From Dorea_D sp963559605 (lineage in GTDB: Bacteria > Bacillota > Clostridia > Lachnospirales > Lachnospiraceae), in assembly GCA_963559605.1 (NCBI GenBank), contig CAUWLL010000001.1:1-64000 (forward strand): a stretch of 64,000 bases of DNA, read 5' to 3'. The notes beneath the pieces are model-generated. The model saw only the letters and a list, made by a program, of their open reading frames with translations. It was not told where the DNA came from and searched no databases. Positions 1 to 7,440 of this stretch are shown here, piece after piece. Position 1 is the stretch's first letter. Each line of letters begins with the position of its first letter. A program made the position numbers and the translations under genes.

Positions 1-165
1 GAAAATAAAATATATTCAATCGGCTTCGCCGCAAATTTTGAGCGATTTGTCAAGCTTTTTTTGACAAAAAGTGGGGGATTTTAATAAAAAAGGAATCTAC
101 AAGCCTTGATTTTATTGGGCTGAAGATTCCGAGAGATTATGACAGAAAAATGGAGGTGAAATAAA

Positions 166-345
166 ATGTACGTATATTTATTGTTACATGATCATGGTGC
201 TAATATAAAAGTGATTGGATATTTCAGCAGTTGGAAAAAAGCAAGGCAGGTTATGAAGAAATATCGTTCATCTGTTATAGGATTTAAGGATTACCCTACT
301 TATTTTTTTATCAAAAAAGTACGGGTAAACAAAGACTTGTTATGA
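166..345 (+). CDS. small DUF7336-like protein (59 aa)
   Basis: A 59-codon frame that starts at ATG 166 behind a strong GGAGGTGA ribosome binding site (152-159). The pattern seen is Y-x-L-L-L-H-x-H near the N-terminus, then I-G-Y-F-S-S, a basic helix, and G-F-K-D-Y-P-x-x-F-F-I near the end. It resembles the small family I know as DUF7336, whose members are often found as single accessory or immunity-type genes; its molecular role is not known to me. A frameshifted relic of the same gene lies at 6406-6484 at the far end of the islet. There is no signal peptide or membrane segment, so it is probably cytoplasmic. The family name is from memory of the pattern. Confidence 0.7.
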   Translation: MYVYLLLHDHGANIKVIGYFSSWKKARQVMKKYRSSVIGFKDYPTYFFIKKVRVNKDLL

Positions 346-356
346 AAAATAGATTA

Positions 357-384
357 TGGATAGAGGATTTTTCTTAAGTATGTA
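357..384. repeat. 28-nt intergenic repeat, copy 1
   Basis: This 28-base stretch is identical at 26 of 28 positions to 3121-3148. Each copy lies in the gap before the next islet gene. The shared core reads TTTTTCTTAAGTATGTA. It probably marks the edges of a duplicated gene block or a conserved leader, and has no terminator-like structure. Confidence 0.7.
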
Positions 385-578
385 TTAGGGAGACACTAAT
401 GATTATAAATTTACTTTCCGAACAAGATTTTGATGTATTAGTCTATATCTCATCTGCAGTTTCAGTCTGTCTTCCGGCAGGCTGAAAACAGAGTATTGAA
501 GTTGAGGAAAAATATCCGATTATATTATCGTTTCATTTTATTGAAGAAAAATATAAACACAAATATTTCTGGAGAATA

Positions 579-1076
579 GTGGCGTGGCTTGTGGATATGA
601 TTTTGGTTATGTTTGATATAGCAAGTGAAGATGAAAATGATAACAATGAAATTCGGCAATTTGGCGGGGATGAAGAAAACTTTTTGGATACAAAGATATT
701 GCTGGCGAAAACGTTTGATGTTAATGCAGCTATGGAGGCTCAAGTTATATACAAAAAAGCAAAGATAAATGGAGTTTGGTTTAATGTAGGTGAAGTTCAG
801 AATCTAAGTAATAGAATAACCTACGAATATTCTGCTAATCAATCTTATAAGCAAAAAGTAAGAAAATGTATGTGGGCATATGTATTATTTGCAATACCGG
901 CAAGTTTAATTTGGTTATGGTTCATATGGAGTATTGCAGGGAGAAATCAAGGAATTAAAATCTTGCTAATAGTAGTGGGTGTGCTTTTTTTGAAATATTA
1001 TAGTGAACATCCAATAGAAGAATATAAAAAATGGAAGTATCTGTTTGGACAGGAAATAGTTAATAAGAAAGACTAA
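579..1076 (+). CDS. hypothetical membrane protein, N-terminus probably lost to a stop codon
   Basis: The open part runs from a GTG at 579 for 165 codons. It has a soluble region with a segment G-V-W-F-N-V-G-E-V, then one or two hydrophobic segments near residues 93-135 (A-Y-V-L-F-A-I-P-A-S-L-I-W-L-W-F and a following L-L-I-V-V-G-V-L-F). No good ribosome binding site precedes the GTG. The same frame is open upstream from ATG 399, which does have a GGGAGA site, and is interrupted only by TGA at 483-485. The real gene therefore probably began at 399 and is now broken, with a possible shorter product from 579. I do not recognise the family. It lies 7 bases before the ankyrin gene and probably shares its transcript. 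Confidence 0.6.
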   Translation: MAWLVDMILVMFDIASEDENDNNEIRQFGGDEENFLDTKILLAKTFDVNAAMEAQVIYKKAKINGVWFNVGEVQNLSNRITYEYSANQSYKQKVRKCMWAYVLFAIPASLIWLWFIWSIAGRNQGIKILLIVVGVLFLKYYSEHPIEEYKKWKYLFGQEIVNKKD

Positions 1077-1083
1077 GGAGAAT

Positions 1084-1938
1084 ATGAGAATATTATATAA
1101 TATATTGTTTCTTATTGGTGTGAAGAAAAATAATTTTATTTTGGTAAAAACAAATCTTGAACACGGAACAAATGTTAATTGGTGGAGGCGGTTCCAGGTA
1201 AATATCCTGTATCCGGTGATTGAAAATGGAAATGAACGATTATTGGAACTATTGATAGAATACGGCGTTGATTTAAAGTGGTATAAAAAGGACAAGCTTG
1301 CACCATTTGCATATGCTTGCAGATGTGGAAACGCGGCAATGATAAAAATGTTTGTAGACGCGGGTTATAATCTTGATTGTAAAGAGGCAAATGACATTTG
1401 TCAGGAGTTGGCAGCCAGAGACAGATTTTATACATTGAAATATTTATTAAAACATGGACTTAATATTCATATACCGGTCTGCGAAGATCGAACAGGACTC
1501 CATTGGGCGGTTCAAGAAGGATATATGAGAATTGTAAAGTTACTTGTTGAAAATGGCGCTGATGTGAACGTCTTTGATGGGCATGACACACCGCTCAGAC
1601 TGGCATGTGCAGATGGAAAGTATGAGATGGAAAAATATTTACTTGAGAATCATGCTTTAGTAGATTTGCCAGTAGATGATACACCTTTGATTATTGCCAG
1701 CTGCGGAGGCTATATTGAGATTGTAAAACTTTTATTGGAATATGGTGCGGAGATTAATCGGAAAAATAAAGATGGAAGGTCTGCTTTATTTTTCGCGAAA
1801 GCTCATGGGAAGACAGAAGTGGTACAGTTTTTAATTGAAAACGGATCGGATACAGAACTTGTGGATAAGTTCGGAATTTCCATACAGGATCTGGACAAGA
1901 AAAATATGAGAAAAAAAGCGGTCTGGGATTTGGATTAA
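1084..1938 (+). CDS. ankyrin-repeat protein (284 aa)
   Basis: The start ATG 1084 sits behind AGGAG. The protein has no signal peptide and appears cytoplasmic. Ankyrin repeats are clear from about residue 137 to 270, with units such as G-L-H-W-A-V-Q-E-G-Y followed by I-V-K-L-L-V-E-N-G-A-D-V-N, and P-L-I-I-A-S-C-G-G-Y followed by I-V-K-L-L-L-E-Y-G-A. The N-terminal 100 residues contain weaker repeats. Ankyrin proteins bind other proteins; in Bacillota such single genes in variable islets are often immunity proteins for secreted toxins, but no toxin gene is adjacent. The closest relative in the window is the broken ankyrin lipoprotein at 3191-4815. Confidence 0.85.
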   Translation: MRILYNILFLIGVKKNNFILVKTNLEHGTNVNWWRRFQVNILYPVIENGNERLLELLIEYGVDLKWYKKDKLAPFAYACRCGNAAMIKMFVDAGYNLDCKEANDICQELAARDRFYTLKYLLKHGLNIHIPVCEDRTGLHWAVQEGYMRIVKLLVENGADVNVFDGHDTPLRLACADGKYEMEKYLLENHALVDLPVDDTPLIIASCGGYIEIVKLLLEYGAEINRKNKDGRSALFFAKAHGKTEVVQFLIENGSDTELVDKFGISIQDLDKKNMRKKAVWDLD

Positions 1939-2015
1939 TGTGTTTTTGAGGCTATCTTATATACTTTTATTAGGATACAAAATTTATTTCATACGGCTGA
2001 AAGAGGGAAATTATT

Positions 2016-3068
2016 ATGAAAAAAAAGAAAAGGATTAAAAAAATTTTACGTACAGGTTTCATATTTCTTGCGCTAATGTTTCTCTTTCAATGTGTAAGAC
2101 TTACGGTGGAAAAAAACAATTTTGACAATTTGGAAAGTTACAAGGTGTCCGGAAATTATCGGTTCTATAAGACAGATGCGTGTATTCGTCCATTTAGTGC
2201 GGAGAACCACATTGGCAATTGTGTGTTGGTACATAAAAAGAATGGACTTACAACATTTCCGCTTGTTTTTGGAGAGCGATTGTATTTGTATGATATTGAG
2301 AAAGATTCCTCTACGCTTATTACTGGGACATGGTTGCCTTTTACATCTGTTGGTTTACTTTTTATGACAACAGGAAGTAAAGTATATTATACGATACCAG
2401 TTTGGAACGAAGAGAGTGTAGGTGGAAATATGTATTGCACTGATTTAAAAACCAAAAGAACGACAAAAATCCCTGATGACGTCAATGATTATATAGAAAC
2501 AGAGGGGGCAGTCTATAAAGATAAAATATATTACAGAAAAGAAAGTATTCATGAGGGCAAAGAAGATAGAACAGAGGATTACGGAAGTATCTTTGTGACT
2601 GATCTGAAAGCACACAAGGAGGAGGTTTTTAAGACAGGTGAAATCGAATTTTTCAAGGTGATTGGAGAGGAGATGTATTGCTATGACAGAAAGACAAAGA
2701 AGTTAAGCATTACGAATCTGGCTTCCGGGAAAGAAGAGATAAAGACACCGTCCAAAAAGGAGTATGGAATACTGGCATATAATTACACAGAAAGAAAAGG
2801 GGGATTATATTACGACGATGACGAATATCATGTGAAGCAGATTGATATTGAAAAAAATAAAGAAAAGATTATCATTGATCTGCTAGATGAAGAACCATTT
2901 AAAAGCAGTAAAGAATACAAAGAAAATCTATTTCCGAGTATTAGCTATTGTGATGATTATATCGCTGTAGAAAATTATTATTATTCGGATGAAGAAATAG
3001 GAGACCATACTGTTTTGTTTATTTATGATTATAATGGCAAATTGTTGAAGAAAAAACAGTTGTGGTAG
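2016..3068 (+). CDS. membrane-anchored propeller-like protein, copy 1 (350 aa)
   Basis: The start ATG 2016 follows AGAGGGAAA. A lysine-rich N-terminus (M-K-K-K-K-R-I-K-K) precedes one hydrophobic segment (about residues 12-27), giving a single N-terminal anchor with the rest outside. The body has repeating short strands such as L-Y-L-Y-D-I-E-K-D, M-Y-C-T-D-L-K-T-K, I-F-V-T-D-L-K-A and L-S-I-T-N-L-A-S-G-K-E-E, the look of a TolB/DUF5050-type beta-propeller. No catalytic motif is visible and I cannot name a function. A near-identical paralogue follows at 4931-5976; the two share the promoter-proximal region (from about 1941 and 4856) and most of the C-terminal half, so this is a tandem duplication. 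Confidence 0.75.
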   Translation: MKKKKRIKKILRTGFIFLALMFLFQCVRLTVEKNNFDNLESYKVSGNYRFYKTDACIRPFSAENHIGNCVLVHKKNGLTTFPLVFGERLYLYDIEKDSSTLITGTWLPFTSVGLLFMTTGSKVYYTIPVWNEESVGGNMYCTDLKTKRTTKIPDDVNDYIETEGAVYKDKIYYRKESIHEGKEDRTEDYGSIFVTDLKAHKEEVFKTGEIEFFKVIGEEMYCYDRKTKKLSITNLASGKEEIKTPSKKEYGILAYNYTERKGGLYYDDDEYHVKQIDIEKNKEKIIIDLLDEEPFKSSKEYKENLFPSISYCDDYIAVENYYYSDEEIGDHTVLFIYDYNGKLLKKKQLW

Positions 3069-3120
3069 TGGTGTAACGGATAGCATAGCGGAATATCGAA
3101 TGAATGAAGAAAATGAAATT

Positions 3121-3148
3121 TGGATAGACGGTTTTTCTTAAGTATGTA
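3121..3148. repeat. 28-nt intergenic repeat, copy 2
   Basis: Second copy of the 28-base element at 357-384 (26 of 28 identical). It lies between the first propeller-like gene and the ankyrin lipoprotein gene. Its presence before two different genes suggests the islet grew by duplication of blocks that carry their own leaders. Confidence 0.7.
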
Positions 3149-3190
3149 ATTAAAAGACAATTTTAGGTTTGAATGGAACGGAGTGAAAAA

Positions 3191-4450
3191 ATGAGAAAAT
3201 TTTTAGTTTACTTTTTCTTGTCTCTCTTTTTTATCACCGGTTGTGGAAATAAGGAAGACAAAAGAGCAGGCTTGGAGTTATACTTTGCTATCGATAGCGG
3301 AAATCTTCAGGGGGTCAAAGATGTACTGAAAGATAACGAGATAGACTTGGAGAAACTTCCTTATAAAGATTTTACGAATCTGTGTCAGAAGGAGTCAAGG
3401 GCGTTAGGATACGCCCTTGATAATGATTCTCCTAAGAGTGTAGAAATTGCAAAGTATTTGATAGACGCAGGCTCAGATATTGAAAGTCGTGGAGATGACG
3501 GGGTTACATATGTGAGTTATGTGACTGGTGGAGAGATTGATAAATTGAAAGTGTTATTGGAAGCCGGAGCTGCTCCTGCCATGAAAGATGATAATGGATA
3601 CAGCGCTATAGAACACTTGGTATCCAGGATGAGCGACCGACCGAATGAATGGGAAGAGGTCGAACTATTGATGGATTACGGTTCAGAAATCACCGGAAAG
3701 ACATTGAAAGTTTACATAGAGAATTATGGATACCTATTCGGGAAGAAGATGGTGGAACTTCTTCAAGAACAGGGAAAGAAAACAGGTCTGAAAAAAGATG
3801 TAGAGTATGCGGTGTGTGGAGAAAGCGAAAAACTTTTAGAATATTTAAAAGATCATAAAGTAACGGATAAAGATGTAGTTGTCAGATATGCGGCGGCAAA
3901 CTGTAATGTACAGACACTCCAGCAATTGAAGAAAGCCGGATGTGACCTTGCGAAAGAGGAAGATACCAATATAGGATGGGTAAATCCGTTATATATTTCT
4001 TCTCAATATAACGATGATGGAAAGGTCGTAGAATATTTGTTGAAAGAGGGAGTAACCCCTGACATAAAGGAAGATGGTGAGGATGGCTATAATGCACTGA
4101 CTCTGGCAGTGATTGGTGGAAAAGCGCGAAATGTGGAAGTGTTGAGAAAGTGGGGAGTTAAATGGCAGAGAGAAGGTGCAAATATAACAGACACATGGGT
4201 GTCAGCTTGCAGAGAAGGAACAGAACAGTCTATCCAAGTACTTTTGGAGACGGGATTTAGACCGGATGTAAGAGAATGCGTGGAAGGATATAGTTCTGCA
4301 AATGAAGAAGCCTTAAAGGGATTATTAAAATATCAGATTCCATATCATCAAGAATTTGTTGAGGACGGTGAGTCCCGTACCGGATTCGGTGGCTTTGCTA
4401 TATGCACCCAAAACAGGCATTTGAGATTTATAAGAGCCAAAAGAATATAG
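3191..4450 (+). CDS. ankyrin-repeat lipoprotein, N-terminal part of a frameshifted gene
   Basis: The likely start is ATG 3191, which has GGAGTG just upstream; an upstream in-frame ATG at 3173 lacks a site. The protein begins M-R-K-F-L, has a hydrophobic stretch and a lipobox F-I-T-G-C, so it is predicted to be lipid-anchored outside the membrane. Diverged ankyrin repeats follow, for example V-E-I-A-K-Y-L-I-D-A-G-S-D-I-E and V-V-E-Y-L-L-K-E-G. The reading frame runs into non-ankyrin sequence after about 4380 and stops at 4450, while ankyrin coding continues in another frame from 4402. A one-base indel between about 4360 and 4400 therefore breaks the gene; intact it would be 3191-4815. Confidence 0.7.
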   Translation: MRKFLVYFFLSLFFITGCGNKEDKRAGLELYFAIDSGNLQGVKDVLKDNEIDLEKLPYKDFTNLCQKESRALGYALDNDSPKSVEIAKYLIDAGSDIESRGDDGVTYVSYVTGGEIDKLKVLLEAGAAPAMKDDNGYSAIEHLVSRMSDRPNEWEEVELLMDYGSEITGKTLKVYIENYGYLFGKKMVELLQEQGKKTGLKKDVEYAVCGESEKLLEYLKDHKVTDKDVVVRYAAANCNVQTLQQLKKAGCDLAKEEDTNIGWVNPLYISSQYNDDGKVVEYLLKEGVTPDIKEDGEDGYNALTLAVIGGKARNVEVLRKWGVKWQREGANITDTWVSACREGTEQSIQVLLETGFRPDVRECVEGYSSANEEALKGLLKYQIPYHQEFVEDGESRTGFGGFAICTQNRHLRFIRAKRI

Positions 4451-4815
4451 CAGTTACCGATGATATGATAGAAAATATATGTTTCGCATATAACGAAGAA
4501 TTTATCCGGTATCTGGTTGAACATGAGAAGAAAGAGGATGGAGCGTTCCTAAAAAAAGCATTGGAAAGCGCCATCAGTAACGGGGATTATGAAATGGTAC
4601 AGTATCTTGTGGAAAAAGGCGCTGATTTAAATACTCCGGTAGAAAGAGATAAAGATAATTCCTATACAGTTATGCATGTGGCGGCGCAGGCTAATAGTAA
4701 AACTATTTTAAAGTACTTGATAGAAAAAGGCGGAAGTTTGAAAGTAAAAAACAGTGATGGAGAAACCCCTGAAGATATTATGGCAATATGTGAACAACAG
4801 ATGAAAAGTTGGTAG
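4402..4815 (+). CDS. C-terminal part of the frameshifted ankyrin lipoprotein
   Basis: This 137-codon frame overlaps the end of the preceding one and continues its ankyrin repeats: M-V-Q-Y-L-V-E-K-G-A-D-L-N, then M-H-V-A-A-Q-A-N-S-K-T-I-L-K-Y-L-I-E-K-G-G. It has no ribosome binding site before ATG 4402, and the residues upstream of that ATG in its own frame do not look like ankyrin. It is best read as the downstream half of one gene with 3191-4450, shifted by one base, and is probably not made alone. Confidence 0.6.
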   Translation: MHPKQAFEIYKSQKNIAVTDDMIENICFAYNEEFIRYLVEHEKKEDGAFLKKALESAISNGDYEMVQYLVEKGADLNTPVERDKDNSYTVMHVAAQANSKTILKYLIEKGGSLKVKNSDGETPEDIMAICEQQMKSW

Positions 4816-4989
4816 AAAGACAGCTGAGTGATGAAGAAAGGAACCGGGAACTTTATGTTTTTGAGATTCTCTAATATATTTTTATTAGGATACAAAATTT
4901 ATTTCATACGGCTGAAAGAAGGAAATTATTATGAAAAAAAAGAAAAGGATTAAAAAATTTTACGTATAGGTTTCATATTTGTTCTATCA

Positions 4990-5976
4990 ATGTTTCTCTT
5001 TCAATCTCTACGATTTACGATAGAAAAATATGCTTTTCAACCTCAAAAAAACAATAAAGTATCCGGAAATTATCGATCATATGTATCAGATAATTACACA
5101 TCTTCGTATGGCAGGGAAAACTATATTGGGAACAGTGTTCTGGTACATAAAGAGAATGGGCTTTCTAGTTTTCCATTTCTTTTTGGCAATAGATTATATT
5201 TGTATGATATTGAAAAAGATACTTTTCAGTATATTGCAGGTACTTGGTATCCGTATACGAGTATAGGGTGGCGACTTATAACAGCTGATAATAAAGTGTA
5301 TTATACTGTACCGAGATGGACAGATAGCGAAGATTCGGGGAATATGTATAGCATTGATTTAAAGACAAAGAAAACAAATGAAGTGCCGGAAGATGTTGAT
5401 TATTTTTCGCACCCTGAAAGCGCTGTTTATAAAGACAAAATATATTATAAAAAAGAGTACATTGAGGAAGATAAAAAATATAGAACAGAGGATTACGGAA
5501 GTATCTTTGTAACTGATCTGAAGACAAGTAAAGAGGAGATTTTTAAGACAGGTGAAATTGAATTTTTTAGGGTAATTGGAGAAGATATGTATTGCTATGA
5601 CAGAAAGACAAAGAAGTTAAGCATTACAAATCTGGCTTCCGGGAAAGAAGAGATAAAAACACCGTCCAAAAAGGAGTATGGGATGCTGGCATATAATTAC
5701 ACAGAAAGAAAAGGGAGATTATATTACGACGATGACGAATATCATGTGAAGCAGATTGATATTGAAACAAATAAAGAAAAAATTATTATTGATCTGCTAG
5801 ATGAAGAACCGTTTAAAAGCGGTAAAGAATACTTTTTAATACCGAGTATTAGTTATTGTGATGATTATATCGCTGTAGAGAATTATTATTATTCCGACGA
5901 AGAAATAGGAGAACATTGGAATCTTTTTATTTATGATTATAATGGAAAATTGTTGAAGAAAAAACAGTTGTGGTAG
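4990..5976 (+). CDS. propeller-like protein, copy 2, leader frameshifted
   Basis: This is a close paralogue of the protein at 2016-3068. The matching start would be ATG 4931 behind GAAGGAAA, but the run of adenines at 4952-4957 has six bases where copy 1 has seven, so that frame stops at TAG 4967-4969. The open frame begins at ATG 4990 inside the hydrophobic anchor (M-F-L-F-Q-S-L), which would lack the lysine-rich start. From the segment Y-G-S-I-F-V-T-D-L-K to the end it is nearly identical to copy 1. Either it is a recent pseudogene or the A-tract switches expression by slippage. No catalytic motif is seen. Confidence 0.65.
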   Translation: MFLFQSLRFTIEKYAFQPQKNNKVSGNYRSYVSDNYTSSYGRENYIGNSVLVHKENGLSSFPFLFGNRLYLYDIEKDTFQYIAGTWYPYTSIGWRLITADNKVYYTVPRWTDSEDSGNMYSIDLKTKKTNEVPEDVDYFSHPESAVYKDKIYYKKEYIEEDKKYRTEDYGSIFVTDLKTSKEEIFKTGEIEFFRVIGEDMYCYDRKTKKLSITNLASGKEEIKTPSKKEYGMLAYNYTERKGRLYYDDDEYHVKQIDIETNKEKIIIDLLDEEPFKSGKEYFLIPSISYCDDYIAVENYYYSDEEIGEHWNLFIYDYNGKLLKKKQLW

Positions 5977-5983
5977 ACACAGT

Positions 5984-6300
5984 TTTTATACAAGACATGA
6001 CTATACAATGGCGGTAAGTGATGATGGGTATTGGGAAATATATTTAATACCGGATACGTACGGATATATCGGCGGATATTTAGTTTATAAGGGAGATATA
6101 CTTCAAATGGAATCGAAAACGTATGGAATAAAGACGAAGCAGAAAAGGTAAATGGCTGGGAGTCCGTGCTTCTTAAAACCGGAACAGAGAAATTATTGTT
6201 ATCAAAAATTTAGCTGAATACGATAGATTTAATATCCATAAATATTGGGGAATGTTTATGGACTATACATGGAAAAAAGGAATGGGGATTGAAAACTAAA
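5984..6300 (+). pseudogene. remnant of an unidentified gene, several frameshifts
   Basis: Plausible protein sequence is spread over three frames without a proper start: D-D-G-Y-W-E-I-Y-L-I-P-D-T-Y in one, then K-D-E-A-E-K-V-N-G-W-E-S-V-L-L in another ending at a TAG near 6213, then F-N-I-H-K-Y-W-G-M-F-M-D-Y-T-W in a third ending at TAA near 6300. It reads as the decayed C-terminal part of one protein. The family is not recognised. It lies directly after the second propeller-like copy. Confidence 0.5.
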
Positions 6301-6405
6301 GTTACATACAAATCCCGATCGGCGAAGAACGTCAAGCTGTCAGATATGGGGAGTTCATACTAAATGAGTATGCGCAGACAAGGGAGCATCCGTAGTAATA
6401 GCGGA

Positions 6406-6484
6406 CAATACAAGGGAGCATCTGTTGCCGGGTTCAAAGATTTTTTATATTCAGAAAACAAGAGTGAATGAAGATTTGGTTTAA
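6406..6484 (+). pseudogene. relic of a second DUF7336-like gene
   Basis: In one frame the bases give Q-Y-K-G-A-S-V-A-G-F-K-D-F, and after a shift in the T-run at 6441-6446 they give Y-I-Q-K-T-R-V-N-E-D-L-V and stop. This aligns with K-Y-R-S-S-V-I-G-F-K-D-Y and F-I-K-K-V-R-V-N-K-D-L-L at the end of the intact protein at 166-345. The upstream half is not recognisable; 6301-6405 otherwise holds a short direct repeat (ACAAGGGAGCATC, twice) and nothing else I can support. Confidence 0.6.
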
Positions 6485-6507
6485 ATATTTACGAAAGGGA
6501 TTGTGAA

Positions 6508-7140
6508 ATGAGAAGAAGAAAATTTTCTGAAAAATGTAGAATACTTGCTCTTTATTTCCGTTCTTACAGTTTTGATTCTGTGATTCGGTCAAATGTAGCA
6601 AAATTATTATGTACATATGATTATTCTGTGATGATAGAATGTATTCTTTATAGGATGACGTATGACAGAGACTACATTGTAAAACTGGAAGCAATTGATT
6701 CTCTCTGCATAGCAAGACAGACAAGAAGTTTGCAAAGAATAGAGAGTCTAACGAAAGAAAAGGATTGTTTGCTTCGCGCATATGCATATATGTCTCTGAT
6801 CGATGTTGTGGAGAACCGAAATATAGAGTCAGAGAAACGATATTACATAGAGTGGGTTGAAAAAAAGATATGGAGAGAAAAAAGTTTTAAAGTCAGATTT
6901 ATGGTAATGAGCGAATTATATATCAATGGGCAAAATGATTATTGGAAAGAAATTGTCCGAATGATTGATCATCAAATTAAAAAAGGACTTTCAGATTTTT
7001 GGTTGATTACAAATGTTTTAGAAGACTTGGTAGATGCCAATAATAGAGTGGAAGTTTTAGAGATTTTGCAGAGAATAAAAAGTCAGATAAGTATATCTAG
7101 TCAAAAAGAAAGGATTGAAGAATTAGAGAAAATCATGTGA
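6508..7140 (+). CDS. helical-repeat (HEAT-like) protein (210 aa)
   Basis: The start ATG 6508 follows GAAAGGGA. The protein is almost entirely alpha-helical in look, with paired helices such as S-V-I-R-S-N-V-A-K-L-L, I-V-K-L-E-A-I-D-S-L-C-I-A and L-R-A-Y-A-Y-M-S-L-I-D-V-V, a pattern of HEAT-type repeats in about residues 20-120. There is no signal peptide and no membrane segment. Such helical-repeat singletons occur among immunity proteins, in line with the ankyrin neighbours, but no enzymatic motif or toxin partner is visible. It is the last gene of the decayed islet and appears intact. Confidence 0.65.
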   Translation: MRRRKFSEKCRILALYFRSYSFDSVIRSNVAKLLCTYDYSVMIECILYRMTYDRDYIVKLEAIDSLCIARQTRSLQRIESLTKEKDCLLRAYAYMSLIDVVENRNIESEKRYYIEWVEKKIWREKSFKVRFMVMSELYINGQNDYWKEIVRMIDHQIKKGLSDFWLITNVLEDLVDANNRVEVLEILQRIKSQISISSQKERIEELEKIM

Positions 7141-7253
7141 AGGATGAATCGATAGGTGCGGTTCAGAAAATATTGGTAGAGAGAAACATTCAAGAGTCAG
7201 CGAGTAGAGCATAATTTAAAATATTTTGCATATAATTTTATTGGAAAGCTGTA

Positions 7254-7282
7254 TTGACTTTCCTCTTTGCGCTTGCTAGAAT
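7254..7282 (+). promoter_or_regulatory. SigA promoter of the type III antitoxin RNA
   Basis: TTGACT (7254-7259), a 17-base spacer and TAGAAT (7277-7282) place a start site near 7289, just before the first antitoxin repeat. This is one of the best promoters in the accessory region and fits the strong RNA expression that type III systems need. Confidence 0.8.
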
Positions 7283-7293
7283 GTAGGTACAAA

Positions 7294-7383
7294 GAAAGTC
7301 TACCACTGACCGATATGTGGTTTATAAATGGTCGGGTTGAAAGTTTACCGCTGACCGATATGCGGTATATAAATGGTCGGGTC
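7294..7383 (+). ncRNA. cptI: CptI-type antitoxin RNA: two tandem 45-nt repeats
   Basis: Two head-to-tail units of exactly 45 bases (7294-7338 and 7339-7383) begin GAAAGT and share ACTGACCGATATG and TATAAATGGTCGGGT, with few differences; the start of a third unit (GAAAGTA) begins at 7384. The half-sites GACCGA and TCGGGT can pair inside a unit, as expected for the pseudoknot of a type III antitoxin. The array sits between a SigA promoter and a terminator that precedes the toxin gene, the standard layout. In known CptIN systems the toxin cuts the RNA into single repeat units that then inhibit it. The frame across the repeats is open only because 45 is a multiple of three; it is not a coding region. 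Confidence 0.88.
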
Positions 7384-7391
7384 GAAAGTAT

Positions 7392-7422
7392 AGTCCTTCG
7401 CCGTAAGGCGGGGGACTTTTTC
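7392..7422 (+). terminator. leaky terminator between antitoxin repeats and toxin
   Basis: An 11-bp stem (7392-7402 with 7407-7417, two G-T pairs), a four-base GTAA loop and a run of T. In type III systems this terminator lets some transcripts read into the toxin gene and so sets the RNA excess over protein. Confidence 0.85.
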
Positions 7423-7440
7423 CATAATGAGGATGGACAG

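Noticed and set aside
46..68. Hairpin TTTGTCAA/TTGACAAA near the window start, with a similar one at 33761-33780
   Set aside because: The first has no following T-run and neither is linked to a recognisable gene function. The two share only a short palindrome that contains a -35-like TTGACA, so similarity by chance is likely.
7294..7383. The two 45-nt repeats as a minimal CRISPR array
   Set aside because: The units abut with no spacers, there is no cas gene, and the downstream gene is a type III toxin.
7267..7440. An open frame that extends the toxin gene upstream through the repeats
   Set aside because: It starts at a TTG inside the promoter region, crosses the 45-nt repeats and a terminator, and stays open only because the repeat length is a multiple of three. 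The toxin family start is at 7441.
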